Both the position numbers and the translations under genes were made by a program. Of a stretch of 64,000 nt of DNA, positions 46,222 through 57,312 are shown piece by piece (within the stretch, counting starts at the first letter, position 1; each line of letters opens with the position of its first letter). The notes beneath the pieces were generated by a model. That model was given only the letters and a program-made list of their open reading frames with translations, searched no databases and was not told the DNA's origin. The DNA lies in the NCBI GenBank assembly GCA_951213105.1, contig OX578145.1, positions 9,407,691-9,471,690 on the forward strand, read 5' to 3'. The DNA is from Amaurobius ferox (lineage: Eukaryota > Arthropoda > Arachnida > Araneae > Amaurobiidae).

Positions 46222-47340
46222 TTTCTATAATAATAAAAGAAAATGTCTGTCTGTGTCGTCTGTAGTGGAAAATCTAAGCGACGTATGGCCATGAAATTCT
46301 GTTAGGACCCGGGAAGGTGCACCTTGGCGTTATTTTTTTTTCAAATTCGAATTTGTTTTATAGCCATTTGATGTTTTAGTATGATTTTCATACAAATTAT
46401 TTCCTTAGAGACCAAAAATATCATTTCAGAGTTTCCACCTTGACATCATCAGAAAGGTAAGTAATAGAGTAATAGTCAATTTTTCGTGAATTTAAAATAT
46501 ATATATACTTTTCGCGTGTTGAAGTTGGAATCAATCTTTTATCTAAAATAATAAAGGAAGATGTTTGTCTGTCTCATATGTAGCGGAAAATATAAGCGAC
46601 GTATGGCCATGAAATTTAAATATAATATATGTATCATATCCTCTTAACATTACTATATACAATACCATTAAATTTTTTTTCAATTTTGTTATAATTTAGT
46701 ATTTTTTTTTAATTTAATTTTTTTTAACGAAAATTTGAAAATGCTCCTTGCGTGCCATTTGTTCACATTTTTGATTAATTTTGCATTATGATTACTCAAA
46801 AACACATTATGAACAAATTTGGGTATTCATTTTTAAATCCCTTAGAAAGTTAATTTTTTTAAAATATTTTTCTGTGTTGTGGGTTGAGTGTTGAAAACCC
46901 AGACCACACGACCAACCCGAAGGCTTATCAAAAGTATGAGGGGTGTCTTCTTGCTATATTTCATGCATCTCAGACAAAAATTAAGACGCATGGAGCATTT
47001 TAAAAATGTAAAACCTTTGAAAATTCCGTTTCCATAGGATTTGATACATATATTTTAAATTCCATTTAGTTTCTTAGCTATTTTATGTTAATAACGATAT
47101 TTAAAAAAATGCTTTCCTTAGAGTCCAATAATATTAGTTTAGAGTCTCCATCCTGATACCATCGGAAAGATCGAAAATTTCACTTTCAAGTAAACTTTGA
47201 ACTGAATCTGTAATTGTCGAATTTTCGTGAATTTTTACTATACATATACGTACTTTTCGCGTGTTAAAGATTCCGATACATTCCGCTACCTAGCTATTCC
47301 CGCAGAGTTTGCGTCTTAGCAAACCATCGGCATAGCTTTT
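46222..47340 (+). repeat. Clustered copies of a Helitron-like repeat
   Basis: TCTATAATAATAAAAG then ATGTCTGTCTG and AAGCGACGTATGGCCATGAAA at 46222-46300 recurs at 46545-46620 as CTAAAATAATAAAGG etc. The following region (46375-46520: TCCTTAGAG, AGAGTTTCCACCTTGA, CATCAGAAAG, ACTTTTCGCGTGTT) recurs at 47110-47270. A TC-TAATAATAAA start and a late CCCGCAGAGTTTGCGTCT segment (about 47300) recall Helitron ends, but no CTRR terminus was confirmed. Confidence 0.45.
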
Positions 47341-47722
47341 TTTTTCCAATTCTTGTTATAAGCGGGCGTATTGTTAGAGCGTTCTTTAGTTTTCAAAATT
47401 CGCTACGAGTTCCAATTTGATTGTAATCAAGGGTTTGCATCCTAAATCCCTGTCAACGCCAGGTACATTTTCTAAAACTAGGATGCCTGCTGCAGGTGCC
47501 ATGTTTCTGTCGGCGATTTCCATGGACTCCAATGCCTGCAAAGGGGGATCGAACTGTTTGGGATAGGGTATGCCAAATACCTGTATTTTTGAGAGGTTCT
47601 TCGTTTGGGATGGACGCTGTCCCACCTGTAAGCAAAAGGTTAAATGTGTAAAATAATGTTATATATTTAAAAGAAAAAACTGTTTTTAGTCGATTTTTGC
47701 TCATTTCAACGTCCACCGTCCC
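46632..47722. mobile_element. Second, damaged copy of the TTAA element
   Basis: Bases 46632-46860, 46930-47031 and 47488-47722 align with the 863-bp element at 35.6-36.4 kb. The left terminus is missing and the middle is interrupted by repeat sequence and by part of the 61-bp unit (46878-46920). The right end reads TTCAACGTCCACCGTCCC (one C shorter) followed by TTAA (47723-47726), and that TTAA is part of the PLE sequence also present at 59947-59950. Confidence 0.82.
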
Positions 47723-47905
47723 TTAAAAGTATTTTATTAAAATCTCCTTTTCTACGACGTTCAAAAATCACACGGCCATATCGCTTTCGGGCACTATTAT
47801 GTCCTTCATCAGTGGCGAGGTGAAAATAAGTTGCGAACATGTGCTTAAATAGAGACCATAACCGCCAGGCAAAATTTACATATCAATCAATTTACATTTT
47901 TAAAT
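47723..47905 (-). repeat. 3'-terminal fragment of a canonical PLE with hammerhead-like motif
   Basis: Matches 59946-60130 closely (CACACGGCCATA, GCACTATTATGTCCTTCATC, GCGAACATGTGCTTAAATA, CATAACCGCCAGGCAAAATT). On the minus strand it reads CTGATGAAGGACATAATAG, then TGCCCGAAAGCG (47812-47783), a hammerhead-like core. Confidence 0.72.
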
Positions 47906-49055
47906 ACGAAAAGAAGAAAGGAGGTTTTAATAAGACTTTTAAGCCCATTTTTTTGTTGTCTTTGATTTTAAAGTATTTATTAGTTGACGTGTTTCCATAC
48001 TATTTTATTAAGAATAATTCATAATATTTGCAAAAATAATGCATTTCTTATAAAATGGCTAAAAAGGGCAAATTTCTGTTTAATTTCGATTTCAGTTTTC
48101 AATCAAACAAGTGTAAGGAAAATAAAGATTCTGTTGCTGTTATCGGAGCTGTGGCTATGCCATCCGCCAACCCAGTTTTACACAAAATGCTCTTTGTGTC
48201 TGTACAAAACCAAGAGCTCTAATACTTTGCCCGGCACTACTGTCCTCGCCGCATGATGTTCCATTATGCCTAACATGAAATTCGGAATCGTGACAACTTA
48301 TCATTTTCTGAGAAATGAAAAAACTCTACGAAGGAAAAAAAAATCATATTCTTACTGTAAGAACTGTTTTGAAACAAAAGTTGCGGCAAAATAAAAGTTG
48401 ATGTCGCGTGCAGAATGTAAATAAATGACATTGTCCCTTAACGGTACCGGAAAACCCCTCCACCCCTCGAAATGGTAATAAAGAAAAAAAATTCCTTTAG
48501 AGCGAATCTGGCAGGGAAAAAAAAAAAAGAAAGAAAAAGTTTGCGAATTTAAATGTGGAACAAAATAGTATTAATGGATAATGAAAGTATTTTTTTCTCC
48601 ATTCTTCTAAAAGATTTTTCAGAACATGGTGTACAAAAAATATTTGAAAAAAGAAAAACAAACTGCAAAAATATGTCCTCAACGGTTTTTCTAGAAAATG
48701 CAGAAAAACAGCCATTTCTCTGGCTACGCCTTAGAGAAAAAGTATATTAATTCGTTTAAAGACGGAGCAGCATAATAATAATAAAGAGATAGGGTAAAAT
48801 TGTTTCGGTTCGGTAAATCGTTGGAAAAAAAAAAAAAGGAACGGGACAAACAAAACAATACATTGGAGGAGCAAAGATAAAAAAATTATTTCGGCAAAAT
48901 GGGGAACTTCGAGAACACTTAATGAACACTACCGAACGATAACGATAGTTCCTAAGCAAAAAAGAAAGGAAAGTAATCGATTGCATATAAGTAGAACCGA
49001 GTAAAGGATAAAACAAAGAAAAAATAAAGAATGTTGAAGAGAAAAGAAACTAAAT
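47906..49055. other. No gene seen; purine-rich stretches
   Basis: AT-rich with A/G-rich tracts. The 90-codon ORF at 47984-48256 and others here are unrecognised. Confidence 0.4.
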
Positions 49056-49061
49056 GGACTT

Positions 49062-49067
49062 TTATTC
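49062..49067 (-). promoter_or_regulatory. Candidate polyadenylation signal AATAAA
   Basis: AATAAA on the minus strand, about 70 nt past the stop codon of the 111-codon ORF, the right spacing for a short 3' UTR. Confidence 0.4.
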
Positions 49068-49136
49068 TAATTCCTCGGAACCCAAAATTCAAACCAATCA
49101 GTTCACTTAATGTCCCTTATTGCACTAATTTTTTTT

Positions 49137-49472
49137 TTATATTTTTTCTTCCAAACGTTTTCTATTCTGAACAAAAGAAGGAATTGACTCAAAATCATTA
49201 AATTGTCCTCTTTCGAAATCTGCACCCTCCTGCTCCTCCGGCGTAAATGGAACCATTTGAAAAGTCGTTATCGCTGGGTTATAAAGCGGGAACAGCTTTG
49301 CCGGGTTTAATGGCGTAATTTCGTGATTTGCGTTGTGTTGCTGCCACGGGTTTGCTTGTTTAAATGGTAGCCCCACAGAAGTTTGAGGGGAGAGAAACGG
49401 AATATAAAAAATAAAATAAAATTTCGGAAAACAAGAAAAAAGTAAAATAATAATTCTTGTGCAAAATTCCAT
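49137..49472 (-). CDS. Candidate small secreted protein, single exon
   Basis: Begins at ATG 49472-49470 in a good context (G at -3, G at +4): 111 residues. Residues 1-26 are strongly hydrophobic (RIIILLF, FYFIFYIPF) and could be a signal peptide or anchor. The rest is polar, Asn/Pro/Phe/Glu-rich and of normal complexity, ending near NRKRLEEKI with a dibasic-type site. An upstream in-frame ATG at 49589 would add 39 residues but would place CRE and CCAAT boxes inside the coding sequence, so the internal start is preferred. No family recognised. It could be a chance ORF, but the promoter-like elements and AATAAA support a gene. Confidence 0.42.
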   Translation of the reverse strand: MEFCTRIIILLFSCFPKFYFIFYIPFLSPQTSVGLPFKQANPWQQHNANHEITPLNPAKLFPLYNPAITTFQMVPFTPEEQEGADFERGQFNDFESIPSFVQNRKRLEEKI

Positions 49473-49522
49473 CGCTTTTCTTCTCGGAAAAAGGACTCTT
49501 TTAAGGGGTATCGAAGGATCTG

Positions 49523-49593
49523 ATTGGCTTATCTCTTCCGCCTCACTGAACAGGCACTGGTCGGAACTGCCGGTGACGTCATCAAGCATGCGC
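49523..49593 (-). promoter_or_regulatory. Candidate promoter: CRE, CCAAT box and NRF1-like half site
   Basis: Contains TGACGTCA (49574-49581), CCAAT on the minus strand (49523-49527) and GCATGCGC (49586-49593) within about 70 bp of relatively GC-rich DNA, 50-120 bp upstream of the preferred start codon. Each motif is a known element of animal promoters; function here is inferred. Confidence 0.4.
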
Positions 49594-51242
49594 TACGGGA
49601 AAAGATGCGGAAATCGATAGATTTATGCATGGTGTAATCGATTATTTTCAGATCTGGAATTCATTATCGCATATGTTAAGGAAAGCGGCGACCAAAAGTG
49701 ATTTCAATTTTTGTCGCTTATTTTTTAATATTCAGTGTTCGATTTATTTTTTCCCCCATATTATCCTTCTCCTTCCATCAACATGACAAATGTCCAAGTG
49801 ATATCGGAGCGATTTTCTCCAGACCCATTTTTTTCCGTTGTTTTCAACGATGCCATTTTTTTCTTTTCTTGTATATTCATCATCGCAATCGTTTGTCAGT
49901 TTCCTATTGGATGCACGTAAACCTTAATGTTCTTTCTTTTTAAGAATGGATGGGAATCAGGAGGGGGGGGGGGGGGCGAAATTCTGAAATAGAGGGAAAG
50001 AAGCCTTTATTATTATGAAATCATTTCTTAAACATACCGATGTTTTATCAACGTTTTTTCTCTCTCTCGAATTATCGAATATAAATGAGCATATTTCTGA
50101 TTAACGGATGAAATCTATATCCCTTTTATTATTTCTTTCTGTTCCTTATCATTCCGTGCGGTCAATGCTTTAGATTCACTTTTACCCGATTTTCCGACCA
50201 AAAGAAAAATACAGGTTGCATTATTAATAGCTTCCCAGTAGGTAGTGGCCATTTAAGATTTTCTGCAAAACTGAATCATATCAAAATGCATTTAATTTAG
50301 TGTTCGGTGTGAATACAAGCATAAATGGAAAACGGGGAAAAGTTGGTAAGATAACTGTATTCAGATAGTGAGTTTGAATAAATTTATTATTAGAATTTAT
50401 TGACATAGTCATTTAAGTTTCGATACAAACTTACAAACTATTACAAACATAGATAAAGAAATAGATCATTTTATTAATGAAATTAAATATCGTAAAAAAA
50501 AAAATCTTGTTTGTTCAAAGTGGTTTTCAGCTTTTTATACTTATATTTTTTATACCTGGTTTAAACGTCCCAAGTTTTTATTTTTGTAAGTTTTCTATCT
50601 ATTCAGTTGTTTCTATTCTTTCTGCCCCTCTCCTCCCCCCCCCCCCCCCCCCCTCGTTCGCTTACCGTCCCTCTTATTTTCTTCTTCTTTCCTCTGTGGA
50701 TATGTCCTTTCGTTGTCTCCTACCTATCGTTTTGGTTTTTTCCCTCTGCCATTCCTTCCAACTCTTTTCTTCTACCTTTGGCTACGTGTCTCATACTCAG
50801 TTGCCGACTTGCCTCCAGTAAGTAATTTCGCGCTTTTAGTTGGTCCTGATGAAGGCTGTTATTTGTCTTTAACCAGTTTATTTTTGTATTCATGTTAAAC
50901 ATAAGAAGTTTTGCATTATCGTGATACTATGTTTTCAAAGATATGTTGTTATGTCACATGGTGACTTATTTTGAACGTTCCAATCTGACCTATCTGAAAG
51001 GCAAATATCCAGCATCGTGAAGTGGAGGTCAAATAACATGTAGGGAAGGAATGCCTTCTGTAACAGCATGATTACATATTTTAAGAGTCTTTAAAAGAAT
51101 AAAACGATAGAAATTGAAATTAATATTTTTATTTTTTCCAAATGAATGCACTTGATTTTTGATGCACACTTATTCACTATTTGTCATTACTTTTTATTTC
51201 ATAAATTGCTATGTAATAGTAATGAACAAAACACTTTAAGAA
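49594..51242. other. No confident gene; C- and T-rich low-complexity sequence
   Basis: G run at 49963-49976 and C run at 50634-50652. The ORFs at 50477-50902 are shaped by pyrimidine-rich sequence (Phe/Ser/Pro-rich) in several overlapping frames and are not supported. Confidence 0.4.
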
Positions 51243-51315
51243 ATGCCGATGAGTTATGCCGTTATGACGAAGACTTATGACGTTATGATGAAGACTTATG
51301 ACGTTATGACGAGAG
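51243..51315. repeat. 21-bp minisatellite
   Basis: Three to four copies of a 21-bp unit around TTATGACGTTATGACGAAGAC. Because 21 is a multiple of 3 it gives a YDVMTKT-like repeat in a short ORF, which I do not regard as a gene. Confidence 0.75.
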
Positions 51316-51541
51316 TTTATGATGTTCATGTGCAGTTACAGACACATTACAAAGTAATTGCAGCAATGCCACTGTCATGTCACCAATTTCTGACTGTGCA
51401 CGCGAGCCTCAATTATAATAGTATAACATTGTAATCTTTCGTAGCATCATTACATCGTTACTGTCGCAATTTATTGTAACAATATTTTCTGTTATATTTT
51501 GCAAAAACCGCTTGATATCTCAAACAACTTTTACAGTTTAA

Positions 51542-51786
51542 CACTAGAACGACAGAAGCGATCATTTTGACCGAATAACTACTTTGACCGCTGCTGTCGT
51601 TTTAGGAAGATCGTTGATTTGTTCTCTTATTATAAAATGTAGAATAATTTTCTTCTGTATTTTCAATAACTTTAAGAAAATAAGAAAAGTCATAAAATTT
51701 CAGTGGGCTGGAATTAACAGTTTTGAGAGGAATCGTTTCTCAAAAGTAGTTATGCGGTCAAAATGACCGCTTCCGTCGTTCTACTG
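51542..51786. mobile_element. 245-bp piggyBac-type MITE
   Basis: Flanked by TTAA on both sides (51538-51541 and 51787-51790). The terminal inverted repeats of about 45 bp start CACTAGAACGAC and CAGTAGAACGAC and continue through GAAGCG-TCATTTTGACCG-ATAACTACTTT with few mismatches. The TTAA target and C-A-TAGAA-like start fit piggyBac-type non-autonomous elements. The ORF at 51584-51766 lies wholly inside and is a by-product. Confidence 0.88.
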
Positions 51787-53398
51787 TTAAATCCAATCAT
51801 CATTCCAGTGAAATCCGGGTTGGCAAAAGATTTGGCGACGAATTGAAAAATAATGTTAAATGCCGGTTTTCCTAAAATTGAAAGGCAATTTAACATGGAC
51901 ACTTATTAGGTTTAAATGCCTCGGCATTTTACAAAGACGCTCCGAAATATTTGAGACGCAATTGGGAAATTTTACAAGCGACATTTAAACCAAATAGTTT
52001 GAATTTTGTCCGCACGTTCAATTTGCAAGAAAAGGCTAGATTGGAATACAAAGGGGTCTATGTCGGGATTAAACGGCAATCTATCTGCTCGTACCTTTTG
52101 CACCGATTCCATGAGGGGTGGTCTCTTAGGAGGCGGGCGGCAAGATTAAAAGCTACTTCATTTTTAGACATCTAGGTGGCATCAGTGGGTCCATTACCTG
52201 CGACCTTATTGTGGCTCCAGATGAAATAGACAGGCGACAGATGACCAGGCGCCGAGGTCTTCCGAAGTCACAAGTAGGTGTCTGTACAGACAGATGCTCA
52301 AGAGGACAGTTGCTTTAAATTTAAGAAAATGTGTTGAGAGGGAGGGGTAATATGCATGTATGGTATGAAGGACAGTTACACAAAATTAAATTTTACGGCA
52401 ATATGTCGACATTATCTGCATTTAAATGAAACAATCGAAAATAAAATGACACATATTATCCATATCTGGCATTAAATTTAATCGCATATTTCATTACATC
52501 ATCTTAAGCATCTTTCATTATCACATTTTAGACTTTTTTTATTAAATTTAAATAACATTTAAATGTAGAAGCAGTGCACACATTCTTCCTTAAATGTAAT
52601 GTTAGGGACACGACAACAACAACAACAACATTTAAATGTAATGAAAGCATTTACAATTAGAAATATTTAAAACATATAAAAAATCCAAATGTAATTTAAA
52701 ATATAATTTGCAATTCATTAATTATCCTAAATGTACAAATTTTGGATGTTTGAATGCTTGCATTATGTTTTAAATAACGCAAACATTCAAAGCATTCCCG
52801 TTCAATAATTTAAAATTATTTAAAATAATAAATAAATACTTCAAATTTAAAAATATTTTATAACGTAATAAAAATATTTAAATTTTTAAAAATGCTTTAA
52901 AATTTTAAATATATTTTAAATATATTTTAAAAGCTTTTTAATAGTTCAAAACTATTTTATCCATTCAAATATTTTAAGTCCATTTATTTACATATTAAGA
53001 CTTATTTTCAGATTTTAATAGTTCACTAGTCGAGTTTACTTAAACGAATTCGTTCACAACAGTTTCTTCGGCTATAAAAACTTTTGAGTGGATCCTTTAA
53101 TTCCAAAGTATATGTGCATATATGCAGTTTTTTTTTGGACGAATATAAAGTATTTATATTCTCCTATTCGTTGCAATTGAGCTTGACTATTTAGTTTTAG
53201 ATGCTACATACGCTTATAAAAATTCCTTTCAAGAAATAACTTTTTAAATTGAATATGGAACTTGCTCATTAATATATTTACGCACTTTATCTCATACGAT
53301 GCCTATTTACAAGATATCAACTAACCTATAGTGGACCTACAAACGGATATAGAGAGTTATAGCGGACAAAACAAACGGATATAGGACTTTGCTTTATC
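51787..53398. other. No confident gene
   Basis: A 74-codon plus-strand ORF (51951-52175) with ordinary composition is unrecognised. Bases 52430-52980 are extremely AT-rich with many CATTTAAATG-like palindromes and (ACA)n at 52613-52630. Confidence 0.4.
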
Positions 53399-54020
53399 CA
53401 TCGACTCTGGCTATAGAGCATGGGCACGAGCGTAAATAAACCGCCTGCGTAGTAGAATCCGCAGAAACATAAGGGCAGAAGAGCATTATTTTTACCATAG
53501 CGGGTCATGGTAAACTGACGATGATGACAAATAAAAATTGAAACTAAACCCATTAAACATCAAAATTTACCTTTGTACTAAAAATAAGTTATTTAGAATA
53601 CTTGAGTGACAATATATGTTTAAGATTTCATTTGCTAAAATGCACTTTAAGTGATATTTTACCGCAGTCACTAGCTAGTGTTCTGCTGATGTATACATTT
53701 ACTAGAAAATTCTACAGTGTATATGCAAGTGAAAAGAGAAAGGTACATAACGAATTTTCTTATAAAAACTCGCGTATATATTTTATTGAAAGTGAATATT
53801 TTATTTTTCGATAAATCTAAAATATCATCCAAGAAGATAAATTTAGATATATTCTACTAAAATTGGAAGTTAAGCGATTGTAGATTTCTAAAGTAGCCGT
53901 TTTTAATGCAGAAATGATGAAAAATTCCGTACTGCTAAGCATGCTAGTATTTTGTTTTAAAAACGTAAAGGCAAAATTCTTCGTGTGACGTCACGTGCCC
54001 ATGCTCTATAGCTAACTCCA
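53399..54020. repeat. Interval bounded by an 18-bp inverted repeat
   Basis: CTATAGAGCATGGGCACG (53411-53428) and its exact complement (53994-54011) bound about 570 bp of AT-rich DNA; weak similarity extends outward. It may be a non-autonomous DNA element, but no target duplication was resolved. Confidence 0.5.
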
Positions 54021-54280
54021 ACTCTATCGCCTCCCAGTGCGTTGCAGACAAATTGCTCAGCGTTCGCGACCGATACCTGCCTTTGAAGGTGCCGCCCTCT
54101 TTAGCGCAGACCACCCCTTTTAGACCCTCGTGCTTCAGAAAGGTACCGGCTCGATTATCTTAGCCAGATATCCACTGTCCACTCTAAAGCCGTCCGACGG
54201 TCCATCTAGAAAGGTCTTACATGCCACAATTTCAGGCATGGATGATCTGAGGGTGCCCGGGGTATTAGAAGGGGGTGGTC

Positions 54281-54560
54281 TATAAAAACCGTGGAATGTT
54301 GAGTGCCGCCGCGGGATTTTTTCATTGTAATGTGTGAGAAACGAAAGAGGTTATGTCGAATTGGTGGAGCGTGTGCGTAGTGATGTCTAGCTTTTTGCGA
54401 TGAAAGAGCTATGGGAAAAGCGTATCCGATAATGGAAACCAAAGTGGAAAGTAAAAAATGCGAAAAGCTGCAAAAATAGATCGAATCCTGGTGTTGCTGG
54501 GAGTATATTGTAAACAGAAACCAACTGCATCGACAGTCGAAAGAGGTATAGGCAAGTATT
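54281..54560 (+). promoter_or_regulatory. Possible promoter and first-exon region
   Basis: TATAAAA at 54281-54287 sits in relatively GC-rich sequence (54010-54440), followed by CG-rich GCCGCCGCGGG about 30 bp on, and a possible splice donor (AAAGAG then GTATAG) near 54545. No coding frame is recognisable downstream, so this is tentative. Confidence 0.25.
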
Positions 54561-56042
54561 AAATTATCCTTAAATCAATCTCTTCGTAATTTAGCGTCCA
54601 GCTTTAAAATGTAAAAAGGGCAAACTGAAAAAGGCGCTTCTAGAAAAGAATAAAATGGGCTCTTTTAAATTGACATTCTAAGCAAAACCAGTTAACAAAC
54701 ATTGAAACCAGTCCATGGATGTTACTTTCTGCAATCGGAGAAGCTATCCTAGTTTTGGGAGTACCCACTTTAGGCGGGTTCTGAGAATATATAAATCAAC
54801 TAGAAACTACAAAAGCATACTCAGGAAATTAAAATAAAAAATTATTAAACTAAACAAAATATTTGAAATTTAAATGAGTAAATAAAAACGTGTAAAATTT
54901 TAAATATTTAAATGATATTAAAAATAAATTAATAACTACTATATGAGTTATCCTAAAACAGATAAGACGTGGCTATCATACTGGAAAAAGAATAGTATTG
55001 CTAGGCTTAAGTTGGTGTTAATTCAGAATAGATTATCAAGACTGAGCATCTATTCCAAATTAACCGAAACAAAGGCTTATTTTTGAATATGCTGATAGTT
55101 AGTTATTATGAGCACCATATGTTCAATCGATAAACATAATTAGAAAAATATGATTGAAAATCAAGAAATTACCAGGAACCAAGTGTAAGTAGTATCCTGA
55201 CAGAGTGAAACGGGTTGAGTTGTGTCCAAGAAGAATGGAATGAATGAGTGGACCGTGTTGACTGGAATGGTGACTCAAGGTAGAAAGTACTTCTAATGAA
55301 GCCTTAACCTGGGAGTAAGTGGCTTGAATAAACTGCCGTAATTAAGAAATGATAATAAACATGAATCAAATACAAAAAGGTTACAATAGTAATTCAATAT
55401 TAAATATTTGTGAACATTATTTTCCATTTTTTATTTTAAAACTTTTATTAATTTTCCATGTTGATAGATACACATAATTAAGAATAATTTGTGTGTAGGG
55501 GAGGGGGTGTTTTTTTTCTTTTTAGTAATTTAATTTAATGGTAGCAACCGTAGTTAAGAATTTTTCTTAAATTATATCGAGTGGTAGTTGATACACTGAG
55601 TTAATAATATTAATAAGTAATTGGGGAGGATATGCATTATCAGTTGCAGTATTTAATAATTCCATAAAATGTACTAAATTATATTTATCACCACAAATTT
55701 ATTTATTCTATGAGCCTAGTTTAACATGTTTCTAAAAACAGAAAACAACTTCTTAAAATTTTAGAAGCATTAAAATTAAGTCTACGAATTCTTTTATTAT
55801 ATAAATTTATTAATTTGTATAACTGTCTAGGAATTTAAATCTAGAAAGTTATTAAATCTAAAAGCAATCTTACAATTATTATATATTAAGCAACTATTAA
55901 GCAATATTAAAATGTTAGCAGTTGATTGTATTTGAATTCAGTCTAAAAAGCAAGGCGCATGTCAGCCCCCCCCCCCCCCCACACACACACAAAAAAAAAA
56001 AAACCTGTCTCAACTAGAGAAGTAACTTTTTATTTATTTATT

Positions 56043-56081
<39 letters not shown>

Positions 56082-56814
56082 CACATGATTTTACACTGGA
56101 CATTTTCACAGAAGGAAATATTTTATCTCTTAATCCTTATTTTTTTAAATACTTTCATTTCGAAATCCTGAAATTCAATGTAAATATATATTCTTATGAA
56201 TACATAATTTGATTTAATAAAACGTTAGCACTTCTCGTTTCTAATAAGTTACTTTCTCAAAAATCCGGTGATTTATTGTTTTGTTTCAGGTTTGTGTTAA
56301 GTTTTTGATACTAAAAGATTTAATTTAATATCTATTTAAGTATTTAAAGAACATTAAGTAATTTCTTAGATCTTATTAATATTACCTTTAATCAATTTTT
56401 AACATAGTTCAAATTATATGTAATTTTAACACAATATTGTAGTAAAAGCAAATTTCAAAAGAATGATATAACTCATTTATATAATTCGGTCAAGACTAAA
56501 AAATATTTTTTATGTACTTATCCCCTTTTTAAAAAATTTTCAAGTTTCGTTTGGGAATTGAATGCTAACTTACTTTTAAACTATTAAGAGTATTCGTATT
56601 TTCTCTATTGAAAAAAAAAAGTGGGGAGGGCGTTTTGCTGCGATAGAAACCCAAATAAATTATAACACATATTACTTACAGTTTAAGTTAAGTAAAACCA
56701 CATTGGAAGAGGTAAAATTTTTGGGATGAAATAGCTACATTTGATGACACTGTGGATTAAAATTATAACGTTTCGTTTAAAATCGCTGTCATTCCCATTA
56801 AATATAATTTAACA
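54561..56814. other. No gene seen
   Basis: AT-rich with C/A runs at 55967-56002 and a long T run at 56046-56079. ORFs across the T run are artefacts. Confidence 0.45.
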
Positions 56815-57312
56815 AAAAAAATCAATCATGCATAAAGCATTGATTATGAAACACTTTCCAACTGAAATGTAAAATGCGATACATTTAGCGGCGATATTTT
56901 TTTTTAATTATCACAGAACTACAATAATTTATTTTACTTGGAAACTTAAAACTGCATAAAAAAAAATGAACTTTATTCAAATGACTTCATCGAAATATAA
57001 ATCGTCTGGCTCTCTATGTAAAAGCAGTAAATATTTCATTCACACATTATTATTCAAACTCCAGAGTTAAATAATTTTACGTGAAAAAAATTCAGCCATT
57101 CAATTTTTTCACCCGGGTTCAATTCAAAACTAATTGGGAGATATTATCCATTTACATTCCCATATGTCCCACAAATCGTTTCAACAACATAATGAAATTT
57201 CATTTTTAATGAAAGTTATTTTTACGGCATTTATCGTGCGGATGAATGAACAGACAGACAGACAGAATGAACAAAGTCATAAACACTTTTCAACTATGTT
57301 GTTAAGTGTTAA
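56815..57312 (-). repeat. Family A repeat, copy 4 (short, inverted)
   Basis: The reverse complement starts AACACTTAACAACATAG (57312 leftward), carries TTCATTCTGTCTGTCTGTC, and ends CAGTTGGAAAGTGTTTCATAATC with a TGCATGATTGAT tail. About 500 bp against 1.2 kb for copies 2 and 3, so most of the interior is missing. Confidence 0.8.

Noticed and set aside
50849..50862. CCTGATGAAGG as another hammerhead core
   Set aside because: No GAAA or stem II partner follows at a suitable distance.
50477..50902. Set of overlapping 60-114 codon ORFs
   Set aside because: They derive from pyrimidine-rich low-complexity sequence with a C run; frames overlap on both strands.
55959..56171. 70-codon ORF with poly-Phe
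   Set aside because: Reads through C/A runs and a 34-base T run.
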